From assembly GCF_026013365.1 (NCBI RefSeq), contig NZ_JAPDOE010000011.1:1-64000 (forward strand): a stretch of DNA of 64,000 nt. The letters are read 5' to 3'. The DNA comes from Paenibacillus sp. LS1 (GTDB lineage: Bacteria > Bacillota > Bacilli > Paenibacillales > Paenibacillaceae). The translations under genes and the position numbers were made by a program. The stretch's first letter is position 1. The number at the start of each line of letters is the position of its first letter. The notes beneath the pieces are model-generated. The model was not told the origin of the DNA. It ran no database searches and saw only the letters and a program-made list of their open reading frames with translations. This document shows, in pieces, positions 43,712 to 51,879 of the stretch.

Positions 43712-43755
43712 AAGGTTCCTGTACCCGCTTAATGGGCGACAGGAACCTTTTTTCG
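43712..43755. terminator. Bidirectional terminator
   Basis: AAGGTTCCTGT (43712-43722) pairs with ACAGGAACCTT (43739-43749), with inner CCC/GGG pairing and a T run on the plus side. It serves the DODA gene and, in reverse, possibly the small minus-strand gene. Confidence 0.85.
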
Positions 43756-43788
43756 ATAGTAGGTCTAATTTATTTGTGTAATGGGTCC

Positions 43789-44001
43789 TTATTTGCGGAT
43801 TTCGAACAATTCACAGTCTGTACGCGAATGATAAGCGAGTTCACTAACACTGGATTGTACAACTACGGTATTGCTGTCAAAACGGATAATGATGCCACCG
43901 GAGTCAATCTGGTGATTATCTTTGAAAACTCGAACCTTATACTTCATATTCATGGCTTCCTGAAAGTCCGTATCGGTCTCAAGACGTCGCTGGGTCGGCA
44001 T
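43789..44001 (-). CDS. Small conserved-type hypothetical protein, 70 residues
   Basis: A 70-residue protein (MPTQRRLETDTDFQEAMN at the start, CELFEIRK at the end) that looks like one small beta barrel, with strands KYKVRVFKDN, GGIIIRFDSNTVVVQ and SELAYHSRTDCELFEI. The ATG at 44001 has AAAGGAGT 7 bases upstream, which decides it over the 23 further open codons. No family is recognised with confidence. It lies downstream of doxX on the same strand, separated by a terminator. Confidence 0.65.
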   Translation of the reverse strand: MPTQRRLETDTDFQEAMNMKYKVRVFKDNHQIDSGGIIIRFDSNTVVVQSSVSELAYHSRTDCELFEIRK

Positions 44002-44105
44002 ATCGTGTACTCCTTTGATGTTCAACTTTATGTTCATCATAATACGGTTTTCTGTGGCAGGGCAAGTCAAGCGGAGTCATCCGGGCTAATCTTGGAAAGC
44101 AAAAA

Positions 44106-44137
44106 GCCCTGCTCTCCAGGGGGATTGGGAGCAGGGC
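44106..44137 (-). terminator. Terminator after doxX
   Basis: Read on the minus strand, GCCCTGCTCC pairs with GAGCAGGGC and TTTTT follows (plus-strand AAAAA at 44101-44105). Confidence 0.8.
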
Positions 44138-44159
44138 CGAGAATGTTATGAATGATTGC

Positions 44160-44699
44160 TTAAGCTGTTTTTTGAGTCGGGCTAATCGTTGGTGTATCTT
44201 TAGGGTGATTACCTTTGTTGCGAGTGATCAAACCGCGAAGGTAAGGCAGTACCCAGTGATCCAGACCGATTTTACCAGCATTTGCACCAGCAACAACCAG
44301 GAAGATTTGCATCAGAACCAGTTGAGCGTTCGTGCTTACTGTACCCGAGAAGAGGAACGCGAAGTTCATCACGAGAGCCATCAGTGCAGCCAGTGTTGTG
44401 AAGCATCCGAGTAAGAGTCCTACACCTACAAGGAATTCACCCAGCGGGATGATGAAGTCGAACAATCCTGCGTTTGGTACAGCGAATTTCTCAAGGAATG
44501 TTCCCCACCATGCTTGAACTGTAGGGTTTTCACCCGTTGCTTTGCCGACTGCCCCAGCGAGGAACCCGCCAGCTTGGAATCCGCCGGTCAATTTGCTCCA
44601 TCCGTGAGTCATCCAATCGTAACCGATATACACCCGAAGTACTGTCAAAATCCACATTGCTACTTTGTTTTCTCTAAGCCATTGGTTGAAGCTGAACAT
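44160..44699 (-). CDS. DoxX-family membrane protein
   Basis: A 179-residue membrane protein of the DoxX/TQO small-subunit type. Four hydrophobic helices are seen (WILTVLRVYIGYDWMTHGWS, LGEFLVGVGLLLGCF, LAALMALVMNFAFLFSGTV, LVLMQIFLVVAGANAGKIGL). The segment GYDWMTHGWSKLTGGF near the first helix is characteristic. Relatives act in quinol or thiol redox balance and in oxidative stress; MhqP and CatD of Bacillus belong here. The ATG at 44699 follows AAGGAGTGG. The frame is open for 38 more codons, but without a ribosome site. A TGTGA-N6-TCACA palindrome lies at its promoter. Confidence 0.82.
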   Translation of the reverse strand: MFSFNQWLRENKVAMWILTVLRVYIGYDWMTHGWSKLTGGFQAGGFLAGAVGKATGENPTVQAWWGTFLEKFAVPNAGLFDFIIPLGEFLVGVGLLLGCFTTLAALMALVMNFAFLFSGTVSTNAQLVLMQIFLVVAGANAGKIGLDHWVLPYLRGLITRNKGNHPKDTPTISPTQKTA

Positions 44700-44771
44700 A
44701 TGAACCACTCCTTCATGGAATTTAGTGTGTGTTGTTTTTGTTTTTTCTAAGTGATCACCTTTGATGTCTTT

Positions 44772-44815
44772 ATTGTATAGTTCAAAAGTCGTTTTGTTTG
44801 TGATTAAAATCACAA
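44772..44815 (-). promoter_or_regulatory. doxX promoter with Fnr/Rex-type palindrome
   Basis: TTGTGATT-AA-AATCACAA (44798-44815) is a perfect inverted repeat. It fits the Fnr box TGTGA-N6-TCACA and, with two mismatches, the Rex box TTGTGAAN4TTCACAA. On the minus strand a TACAAT -10 (44777-44772) would start transcription near 44765. This places the palindrome centre at about -41.5, the classic position of a class II CRP/Fnr activator site. Confidence 0.55.
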
Positions 44816-45037
44816 TCTAGTTCAAATTTTAAGTAAGGTTTGAGAAGTTCACATTTAGGACATATTTTTCTGGCGATATGCTGTTTCAAATGTGAATTTC
44901 ACGCTGTATCAAGGCCTTCTGGGCGCAGACAAATCAGATGGTGTGTGATTAAATGGAAAGAAATACGTGAAATGGTTGCCTACATGAGACATATATCACA
45001 ACTTAGAACCAGGCCATATCGTTCAGGAGGTCCTATA

Positions 45038-46114
45038 TTGAAGCTTTTTAAATGGAACAAAGCAGCATCGGCTGCATCCCTTTGTATTCTCGCATTGAGT
45101 CTTGTTGCCTGCCAAAACCAGGAGGTGGCCCAGATGCCACTTCAGCCAGAACCGACCCCAGCACCTGTGCAAGAAGAACAGAACGTGGAGGAGCCCAGTA
45201 AGTCTCTTTACACAGCTCCACTGACAGGTCTGCCTGTAGATGAAGCGATTACGCGTCGACCACTAGCCGTGATGATTAATAATGCTCCAGCAGCTCGGCC
45301 CCAATCGGGACTGAGTTCAGCTGATATCATTTTAGAAGTCCTCGCAGAGGGAGGCATTACCCGTTTTATAGCGATCTTCCAGAGTGAAGGCGGTGCTGAG
45401 ACGGTCGGACCCGTACGCAGCATACGTCCATACCTGATTGAGCTAGGCGAAAGTTACGATGGGGTCCTTGTTCATGCCGGAGGTAGTCCGGAGGCGTATT
45501 CCATTTTGCAAAGGCAGCAGAAACAGCATATGGATGAGATCTCGAATGGCGGGCCTTATTTCTGGCGTTCCTCTGATCGTAAAGCCCCACATAATCTGTA
45601 TACTTCAGCGGACAAGTTGAGAGAAGGGTCAGATATCAAGGGTTATAGCCATGATTTCAAGTCTCCGGTATACATCTATAATGAAGAAGGCGCGACATCC
45701 GCAGGAGAGGCAGTGAAGCAATTCGATATCCATTATTTATTGGATAGTTACCGGGTGACGTATGATTATGATGAAGTTAGCGGACGATATATGAGAATGG
45801 TGAATGGCAAGGCCGATCAGGATATGGATAATGAAACTCAACTTGGTGCAGCGAACATCATTGTGGCAGGTGCAGATCACAAGGTGCTCGATAGTGTAGG
45901 TAGGTTGTCCGTTAATTTGGAACAGGGCGGGGAAGCCATGCTTTTTCAAAAGGGCAAGATGATTCGTGGGCAGTGGGTGAAGAAGCAGGGGGATATTATA
46001 CGGTTTGTTCAGGGTGGCAGTGAAGTTGCTCTTGTGCCGGGTAAAACCTTTATCAGCATTGTTCCCAATCAACCTGAATTTGCGAGTCATGTCAAGCTGG
46101 CTGTGCAGCAATAA
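45038..46114 (+). CDS. DUF3048 lipoprotein (YerB-like)
   Basis: A 358-residue lipoprotein. The signal peptide ends in the lipobox LSLVAC (Cys at about residue 25), followed by a Pro/Glu-rich linker and the DUF3048 domain, with PLTGLPVDEAITRRPLAVMI, NNAPAARPQSGLSSADI and VGPVRSIRPYLIEL. YerB-like proteins sit on the outer face of the membrane; their role is not known. The TTG at 45038 is the start, given by CAGGAGGTCC 7 bases before it. The frame runs 66 codons further up but has no signal-like start. No terminator with a T run is seen; AAAAGG-ATCACA-CCTTTT (about 46319-46336) is weak. Confidence 0.85.
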   Translation: MKLFKWNKAASAASLCILALSLVACQNQEVAQMPLQPEPTPAPVQEEQNVEEPSKSLYTAPLTGLPVDEAITRRPLAVMINNAPAARPQSGLSSADIILEVLAEGGITRFIAIFQSEGGAETVGPVRSIRPYLIELGESYDGVLVHAGGSPEAYSILQRQQKQHMDEISNGGPYFWRSSDRKAPHNLYTSADKLREGSDIKGYSHDFKSPVYIYNEEGATSAGEAVKQFDIHYLLDSYRVTYDYDEVSGRYMRMVNGKADQDMDNETQLGAANIIVAGADHKVLDSVGRLSVNLEQGGEAMLFQKGKMIRGQWVKKQGDIIRFVQGGSEVALVPGKTFISIVPNQPEFASHVKLAVQQ

Positions 46115-46431
46115 AAGGATGTAATGAAAGAAAACAATGAAACATGTATTCATTTTGTCGTCGAAAAGGCATTATATTTGTCCTTAGCGTGAAAAGTAGA
46201 ATCGTGTCGATTTTGAATTTTGATGTCGAATTGTAAACGCAGTGTAAAATCTTGACTTGAATTTACCATTATTCCAAATAATTAAGATTCATTTCAGATT
46301 AATGTGATAAGAATATAAAAAAGGATCACACCTTTTGTACAAACCATGAAACAAATATGATAAGATATCAAAGGTTGTCATTTCATGTTTCATCGGTTGT
46401 CGGCAATTTTTCTCGTAAAGGGGATAGAGCT
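46115..46431 (+). other. Region upstream of the DUF47-pit operon
   Basis: There is no gene here. A possible promoter reads TTGTAC (about 46335-46340), 17 bases, then TGATAAGAT (about 46358-46366). No convincing Pho box repeat (TTHACA every 11 bases) was found, although TTTACC and TTGTAAAC occur. The stretch is strongly AT-rich. Confidence 0.3.
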
Positions 46432-47052
46432 ATGAAGCTTAAGAAGAAGAAGGATATATTTTTTGAGACACTGGAGAATATGGCAGATACGGTTGTTCAA
46501 GCGGCAGATTATTTCTCCCAGCATGTTTCCAACCTTCAGGATGTGACTCTTTTTGCTAATGAAATGAAGAAGTACGAGTCGAAATGTGATGATTACGTGC
46601 ATACGATCATTACAGAACTCAACAAAACATTTATCACGCCGATCGAACGCGATGATATTATGGAGCTGACAACAACACTTGATGACGTATTGGACGGACT
46701 CGAAGCAACGGCTTCCCGTTTCTATATGTACCAACTGACAGATCCAGATGATGAGTTCGTCATACAGTTTGCTGAAATTTTGCGCCAATCGGCTTACGAA
46801 ATTCAGAAGGCGATCCATCTGCTGTCCCAGAAAAAATTGCTCGCGATTCGTGAGTATACCATTCGTTTGAATGATCTGGAAAACCAAGGCGACGAAGTGC
46901 TGCGCATGTGTATCAAACATCTCTTCGCTACCGTGTCTGATCCGATTGAACTGATCAAGCGTAAGGAAATTTACGAACGTCTTGAGACAACAACGGATGC
47001 TTGTGAAGACGTAGCGAACGTGCTTGAATCCATCATTATGCGTAATTCTTAA
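46432..47052 (+). CDS. DUF47-family Pit accessory protein
   Basis: A 206-residue, all-helical PhoU-like protein of the DUF47 (UPF0111/YkaA) family. It starts MKLKKKKDIFFETLENMA and has the characteristic EMKKYESKCDDYVHTII, TPIERDDIMELTTTLDDVLD and RKEIYERLETTTDACEDVAN segments. These acidic helices are known to bind metals. Members are encoded with Pit permeases and are thought to regulate phosphate uptake. Here the pit gene follows after 14 bases. The ATG at 46432 has AAAGGGGATAG in front; 25 further open codons upstream are AT-rich leader. Confidence 0.9.
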   Translation: MKLKKKKDIFFETLENMADTVVQAADYFSQHVSNLQDVTLFANEMKKYESKCDDYVHTIITELNKTFITPIERDDIMELTTTLDDVLDGLEATASRFYMYQLTDPDDEFVIQFAEILRQSAYEIQKAIHLLSQKKLLAIREYTIRLNDLENQGDEVLRMCIKHLFATVSDPIELIKRKEIYERLETTTDACEDVANVLESIIMRNS

Positions 47053-47066
47053 GGAGCCAGAGAATA

Positions 47067-48056
47067 ATGGAAACAACGATTTGGGTATTGGGTATAGTCG
47101 TCTTCCTTGCACTGGCGTTTGACTTCATCAACGGTTTTCACGACACGGCCAATGCCATTGCGACTTCGGTCTCAACCCGAGCACTGACGCCGCGTCGAGC
47201 TATTCTTATGGCAGCGGTGATGAACTTTGTCGGTGCGATGATGTTCACAGGTGTTGCGAAGACGATTGGGGGGAGTGTGACCGACCCCACCACGCTGGAT
47301 AACGGGATAGAGGTCGTCATAGTCACCTTGATATCAGCGATTATCTGGAACCTGGTTACATGGTGGTTTGGTATTCCGTCTTCCTCATCACATGCACTTA
47401 TTGGAGCCCTTGCAGGTGCCGTGCTCGTTGGCGCTGGTTCTGACAAAGTGAAGTGGAGCGGGTTCATTGATATTGTCGGAGGTTTGCTATTATCACCTCT
47501 GATCGCATTTGCCATCGGTTATGTGGTCATGACGATTCTCAAATATATTTTCGCCAAACGCAGTCCGCATAACGTGAACAAAGGTTTCCGTACGGTACAG
47601 ATTTTCACGGCAGCACTGCAAGCATTCACGCATGGTACGAATGATGCACAGAAAGCGATGGGGATTATAACCTTTGCTCTGGTTGCAGCAGGTGTACAGG
47701 ATAATCTGGATGTTCCGCTGTGGGTCAAAATCTCAGCAGCAACTGCGATGGCTTTGGGTACATCCATTGGTGGTTGGAAAATCATCAAAACGATGGGTAC
47801 CAAAATCTTTAAAATTGAACCGATCAACGGATTTGCCGCCGATCTGTCAGCTGCTTCCGTTATTTTCACAGCAACGTTGCTTCACCTTCCAGTGAGTACA
47901 ACGCACGCGATCACATCGGCTATTCTGGGTGTGGGTTCCGCGAAACGTTTCTCTGCTGTAAAATGGGGACTTGCTGGACGTATTATTATTACGTGGTTCA
48001 TTACGATTCCGATTACAGGGGCACTGGCAGGATTGTTATACTGGATTATTTTCTAA
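47067..48056 (+). CDS. pit: Low-affinity inorganic phosphate transporter Pit
   Basis: A 329-residue PiT-family permease that imports metal-phosphate with protons. Two inverted half-signatures are seen: FDFINGFHDTANAIATSV at the N-terminus and TALQAFTHGTNDAQKAMG in the middle. About ten membrane helices span the protein. The length fits the short bacterial PitA-like forms linked to a DUF47 partner. AAGGAGCC precedes the ATG. The operon DUF47-pit should form one regulated phosphate uptake unit. Downstream lies a region rich in DnaA-box sequences. Confidence 0.92.
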   Translation: METTIWVLGIVVFLALAFDFINGFHDTANAIATSVSTRALTPRRAILMAAVMNFVGAMMFTGVAKTIGGSVTDPTTLDNGIEVVIVTLISAIIWNLVTWWFGIPSSSSHALIGALAGAVLVGAGSDKVKWSGFIDIVGGLLLSPLIAFAIGYVVMTILKYIFAKRSPHNVNKGFRTVQIFTAALQAFTHGTNDAQKAMGIITFALVAAGVQDNLDVPLWVKISAATAMALGTSIGGWKIIKTMGTKIFKIEPINGFAADLSAASVIFTATLLHLPVSTTHAITSAILGVGSAKRFSAVKWGLAGRIIITWFITIPITGALAGLLYWIIF

Positions 48057-48111
48057 AGAGAGAAGTTATCCCGAACAAATTCGGGGTTACCAGACAATCT
48101 GTTCATAACGT

Positions 48112-48261
48112 TGTGAATATCGGGATATGTGGACAATTATACAACCAAAATCAAGAGACGCCTGTGCATGAACGTGTGGACAGGCTGGATATGTGGATAG
48201 CCATCCGTGGAATGATAAACCAAAAGAAGATATTCCTGTGGATACAGGGAACTGTGGATAA
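48112..48261 (+). other. DnaA-box cluster I (pit-corA spacer)
   Basis: Same-strand copies of TGTGGATAA-like 9-mers occur at 48128-48136 (TGTGGACAA), 48175-48183 (TGTGGACAG), 48192-48200 (TGTGGATAG), 48237-48245 (TGTGGATAC) and 48253-48261 (TGTGGATAA, the perfect DnaA box in reverse). Weaker ones are TGTGAATAT (48112) and TGTGCATGA (48163). This density in 150 bases is far above chance. Without dnaA, dnaN or an AT-rich unwinding region it is not the origin. It may bind DnaA away from oriC, as clusters in Bacillus do. Confidence 0.6.
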
Positions 48262-48273
48262 GGAAATGAGAGA

Positions 48274-48296
48274 AGCCAACAGGGTTGGCTTTTTTT
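48274..48296 (+). terminator. Terminator before corA
   Basis: AGCCAA-CAGG-TTGGCT (48275-48290) followed by seven T. It ends transcription from pit, or from a short transcript of the DnaA-box region. Confidence 0.75.
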
Positions 48297-48363
48297 GTTG
48301 TCGAGTTTGAAGGTACCTGTGTACAATAACATAAAGATACAGGACAAGGACGTGGTCTAATTT

Positions 48364-49323
48364 ATGATTCGTACACTCGCCATTACACGAGAGCATCAAG
48401 TCTCCGTGAACGTGCCCCTTACACAGCTGGATCTGAACGATTACGCCTGGGTATGGGCGGATTTTAACCAGCCAACGGAAGAGGAAAGCCGTTTGCTGGA
48501 TACATATTTTCATTTTCACCCATTAGCTATAGAGGATTGTCTGCATGTGTTGCAGCGACCCAAGCTCGATTATTATGATAATTTGCAGTTTCTTGTACTG
48601 CATGCACTGAACCCGTCCACATTGGAAGCCGAGGAAGTTGACTTGTTTCTCGGAGCGAACTTCCTTGTTTCCTTTCATCATGGTGTATTGGAGGAAGTGG
48701 ATGAGGCGTGGGAACGGTTGTTGCACCATGCACATGAACGAACCATCTGGGCACGAGGTCCGGTGGCAGCAGCTTATACGGTGATGGACAAGCTGGTCGA
48801 TCATTATTTCCCGTCTTTATTTTCCATTGAGGATGAACTGGCTGAACTGGAGAACCGCGGTGGACAAGAGTCGGTTGAAGACCTGATGAACCAAGTGTTT
48901 GACCTGCGCAGTCGATTGCTGAAGCTCAGACGAACGGTTGTACCGATGCGGGATCTGCTCTATCGGGTGGTCAACTCCCAGCATGTGCAGCGAACGGGCG
49001 AACATACGGCTTATTTTACCGATATCTACGACCATTTGTTGAAGCTGACGGACATGATCGAAGCCGATCGGGAAATGACCGCTGACCTGCGCGACAGTTA
49101 TATTTCCCTGAACTCCAACCGGATGAATCAGATCATGAAGACACTCACGGTGATTACGACGGTGTTTATGCCATTAACGTTGATCGCGGGAATCTATGGT
49201 ATGAACTTCGCCTATATGCCTGAGCTGCAATGGAAGTTTGGGTATGGTGCGGTGCTGTTGTTAATGTTTGTACTTGGCGGAAGCATGGTGGCCTGGTTTG
49301 TGAAACGGGGCTGGTTTAAGTAG
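48364..49323 (+). CDS. corA: Magnesium/cobalt transporter CorA
   Basis: A 319-residue CorA/2-TM-GxN protein forming a pentameric Mg2+ channel. A long soluble N-terminal funnel (1-255) leads to two C-terminal membrane helices (VITTVFMPLTLIAGIYG and YGAVLLLMFVLGGSMVAWF) with the selectivity motif GMN in GIYGMNFAYMP between them. AAGGACGTGG precedes the ATG. No M-box riboswitch was seen in the short leader. It is flanked on both sides by DnaA-box clusters. Confidence 0.93.
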   Translation: MIRTLAITREHQVSVNVPLTQLDLNDYAWVWADFNQPTEEESRLLDTYFHFHPLAIEDCLHVLQRPKLDYYDNLQFLVLHALNPSTLEAEEVDLFLGANFLVSFHHGVLEEVDEAWERLLHHAHERTIWARGPVAAAYTVMDKLVDHYFPSLFSIEDELAELENRGGQESVEDLMNQVFDLRSRLLKLRRTVVPMRDLLYRVVNSQHVQRTGEHTAYFTDIYDHLLKLTDMIEADREMTADLRDSYISLNSNRMNQIMKTLTVITTVFMPLTLIAGIYGMNFAYMPELQWKFGYGAVLLLMFVLGGSMVAWFVKRGWFK

Positions 49324-49400
49324 AAAATGTTACACCTTACTGCTCCGAATGCAGCTTTTTTTTCAGAAAGATTCGGGTAAACATTTCGGTCTTCATGAAA

Positions 49401-49467
49401 AAAGGCCACTAGGCCATGATCTCAGGCAGTAATATCTGTCGGGAGATGATGTTTGCCAGTGGCCTTT
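49401..49467. terminator. Bidirectional terminator after corA
   Basis: AAAGGCCACT (49401-49410) pairs perfectly with AGTGGCCTTT (49458-49467), with A and T tracts outside. The long loop may pair in part. Confidence 0.7.
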
Positions 49468-49498
49468 CTGATTCTTCTGTAGATGTGCTAAAAATAAT

Positions 49499-49544
49499 CT
49501 ATCCACATGTGTATAAGTGTTTCGCTGGAATAAGCTGTGTATAA
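49499..49544. other. DnaA-box cluster II (corA-alkC spacer)
   Basis: CTATCCACA (49499-49507) touches TGTGTATAA (49508-49516, the reverse of TTATACACA), and another TGTGTATAA lies at 49536-49544. All fit the relaxed box TTATNCACA with zero or one mismatch. It lies about 1.2 kb from cluster I. Confidence 0.5.
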
Positions 49545-49561
49545 CTTACGATGACTTCCTT

Positions 49562-50650
49562 TTACTCCATTTCAAGAACAAAAGAAGTTGTAGCTGCTTC
49601 TTTGCCATTAACAACAATCGTTAGCGTGTGTAGTCCAGCATAATATTTTCTAGTGGTAATGACTTTGAACGATTGTTTGGTGGCTACCTTGGTGCTACCT
49701 GTCGGGTACATTTTATCGGAGCATTTGAATCGTTTGGGAGCCTGCTTGCCGTTCGCCTTCATATAGCCCATCTCATACTCAATCCTCAGCATCTGAGACT
49801 CGCCACTCTCATTGACCACATCAAACGAAAAGTGAAGATCCTCGCCAATGGAGATCGTATCCTGGGCAAGCTGAAGCTGCTCAATGTGAATTGCATCCTG
49901 GTCATTGTAACCAAAAAGACTTAGCGCTTTGCGATGTCCTTTCTTCAGTAATGACCTGCTGGCATGCCGGACAATCCAGTCCGTGTGTGTATGTTGTCCG
50001 TACCAGGTCGTGGCTAGATCCATCACCAGTTCAGGGTGGTCTTTGGAGATGTCATTCAGATGATTGGCGACACTTTTGCGAACATAGAGGGACTCGTCCG
50101 CTTTTAACGCATGAAGAATTGGCAGTACAGGTGTTGGATCGGTGATGAATCCCTGGAGTTTAGCTCCCCATGGCAAACGGGGCCTGCTGCCTTCACTGGC
50201 AAGTCTGCGGATATGTTCGTTGTCGCTACTTGCCCACGCCATCATGTGTTTCATGGTTTGGATGGGATAACGATCAATAAACGGGCGTACCGCGAACTCG
50301 GAGCTGGAATAAGGTGTGAAGACGGTCAGATACTTCATGGATAGCTCGTAATCCTCTGGGTCAAGTCCGTTCACTTCGATAAAATCCGGAACAAACAGAT
50401 ATTCAACGCCCCTCATATTCGGGGCAGCTTGTTCAATGATATGTAATGCTTCTTCATAATTGTCGGGTAGCACTTCCGTTAAGGCCGATGTGATTCGACG
50501 AATCCGTGCTTTGAATTCCAACTGTTCCCAACCTTCAGCGAACACCAATTCATGAAATTGCTGGGTATCCAGCTTCGGGTAGAATTGACGCAATAATTCA
50601 CCGGTCCGATCGATTAATGCGGGAGTGTATTTGTCTTTGAAAAGTTCCAT
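49562..50650 (-). CDS. DNA alkylation repair glycosylase, AlkC type
   Basis: A 362-residue AlkC/AlkD-superfamily protein of HEAT-like repeats that removes 3-methyladenine and related bases from DNA. Family features are KARIRRITSALTEVLP, the segment DEHIRRLASEGSRPRLPW-like at 160-178 and YVRKSVANHLNDISKDHP in the last repeats. The final 95 residues (after QLAQDTISIGEDLHFSFDV) form an Ig-like beta domain, known from AlkC enzymes and absent from AlkD. AAAGGAGGCGGACC precedes the ATG. It is probably induced by alkylation damage, but no control site was recognised. Confidence 0.82.
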   Translation of the reverse strand: MELFKDKYTPALIDRTGELLRQFYPKLDTQQFHELVFAEGWEQLEFKARIRRITSALTEVLPDNYEEALHIIEQAAPNMRGVEYLFVPDFIEVNGLDPEDYELSMKYLTVFTPYSSSEFAVRPFIDRYPIQTMKHMMAWASSDNEHIRRLASEGSRPRLPWGAKLQGFITDPTPVLPILHALKADESLYVRKSVANHLNDISKDHPELVMDLATTWYGQHTHTDWIVRHASRSLLKKGHRKALSLFGYNDQDAIHIEQLQLAQDTISIGEDLHFSFDVVNESGESQMLRIEYEMGYMKANGKQAPKRFKCSDKMYPTGSTKVATKQSFKVITTRKYYAGLHTLTIVVNGKEAATTSFVLEME

Positions 50651-50746
50651 GGTCCGCCTCCTTTAGTTACTATCCAGTATACCTCAAATTACAGGAATAA
50701 GAACATAAGTTCCTGAATTTTCTATGTGTATTGAAGAAAAGGATTT

Positions 50747-50776
50747 AAGGCACCCACCTTCTGTAAGGGGGTGCCT
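50747..50776 (-). terminator. Terminator after the YqfQ-like gene
   Basis: On the minus strand AGGCACCC pairs with GGGTGCCT, with inner CTT/AAG pairing, followed by TTAAATCC. The T tract is weak. Confidence 0.6.
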
Positions 50777-50784
50777 GGATGGTT

Positions 50785-51423
50785 TTAACGTTTGCGACTT
50801 TTGGGACGGCGCTTCGTAGAATTGGATTTGCGGCGGGTTGGCGACGTGTTGCGGCGACGTGGAACATTAGTAGATTTATTCCGACGCTTGCGTGCGCGTT
50901 TCCGGGGCGGCGTATATTCTTCATAGTCTGCATCCGCCGGGCTGCCATTACTTTTTCCTTTTCCAAAAGGCAGAATGCCCATAACGAGCTTCATCATCGG
51001 AGCCATCTGCTGGATGCCGCCGACGACCTTCTGCATTTTGCCTATTCCAGTCATGATTCCATCAATCCCGCCGAAGCGGTCGATCATTCCTTTTAACTCA
51101 CCAATGTTGGCTAACGAAAAGCCGGAACCGCCTGTTGCAGCAGGCGCCTGTACCGGAGCTGGGGGGACCACCTGGGCTCCACCTCCATAAAAGTTCCCGC
51201 CAGGGACACCTTGCCCATAGGGTACGATGGCTGATGCTTCGACTTCACCGAAGCCCGGGTAATGAGGCTCTACGCCAGGATACATCGGTTGGATCTGAGT
51301 TTCATTCAAAGACCGCGGTACCAAACCGGGCGGCATATAGGCAGAAGTATGTGCCTGCCGATGAGCATGAGAAGACGGACGCTGCCCTTGTGCTGGCTGG
51401 CGGTGATAATAATGCTGTGGCAT
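50785..51423 (-). CDS. YqfQ/VrrA-like protein
   Basis: A 212-residue protein with three parts: a His/Gln/Pro-rich start (MPQHYYHRQPAQGQ), a Gly/Pro linker and a hydrophobic conserved core (FGGIDGIMTGIGKMQKVVGG, then APMMKLVMGIL). The tail of about 45 residues is made almost wholly of Lys, Arg, Ser, Thr and Pro. The core resembles YqfQ/VrrA proteins of Bacillus, whose role (possibly spore-related) is not settled. The basic tail could bind DNA or other polyanions. AAGGAACGTGAT lies before the ATG. Assignment rests on the core and the composition, so it is moderate. Confidence 0.65.
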   Translation of the reverse strand: MPQHYYHRQPAQGQRPSSHAHRQAHTSAYMPPGLVPRSLNETQIQPMYPGVEPHYPGFGEVEASAIVPYGQGVPGGNFYGGGAQVVPPAPVQAPAATGGSGFSLANIGELKGMIDRFGGIDGIMTGIGKMQKVVGGIQQMAPMMKLVMGILPFGKGKSNGSPADADYEEYTPPRKRARKRRNKSTNVPRRRNTSPTRRKSNSTKRRPKSRKR

Positions 51424-51879
51424 GAACGATCACGTTCCTTCTATGTTGGATTTCGGAATTGCGTTCCATGAGTTACATGACAGATGAACATCATAGACCC
51501 TTGTGGAACTCCCTTTTGCTATACTGTATGTCATTCGCGGAGAGGCGGCGTAGGCGGGTATCCCGGAAAACGGGATATTTGCGGATTTGGGCGCATAGAC
51601 ATGCCGGGAGGTTTTCATACAGGAAAATGCAGTTTAGACACAGAATTGTAACATTTAGGTTGGTTGAATTCCTACATAAGTAATCGGAAATATACAGGTG
51701 AAAACTGGGATATAGCGCTATAATTTCACTAGTTGTGCGCGAGGGGAGGACAATAGTACCTTTTGTAAGCGGTAACATGTATTTTTATTCTGTAGTGCGT
51801 GAAATCGGTAACGCTTGAAATACCAACTCAGGGTGAGTACAATGTAGGTACACAGTAACCGCTAGGGGATGATGATGAA
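51424..51879. other. Divergent promoter region before yerC
   Basis: 456 bases without a gene. A good sigma-A promoter for yerC reads TTGAAA (51815-51820), a 17-base spacer and TACAAT (51838-51843). GCGGTAAC occurs at 51769-51776, with related CGGTAACG at 51806-51813 and the half-match GTAACCGCT at 51855-51863. These may be direct and inverted copies of an operator. Nothing else is definite. Confidence 0.5.

Noticed and set aside
48112..48261. The DnaA-box cluster as the chromosomal origin
   Set aside because: There is no dnaA, dnaN or AT-rich unwinding region, and the neighbours are pit and corA, so oriC is unlikely.
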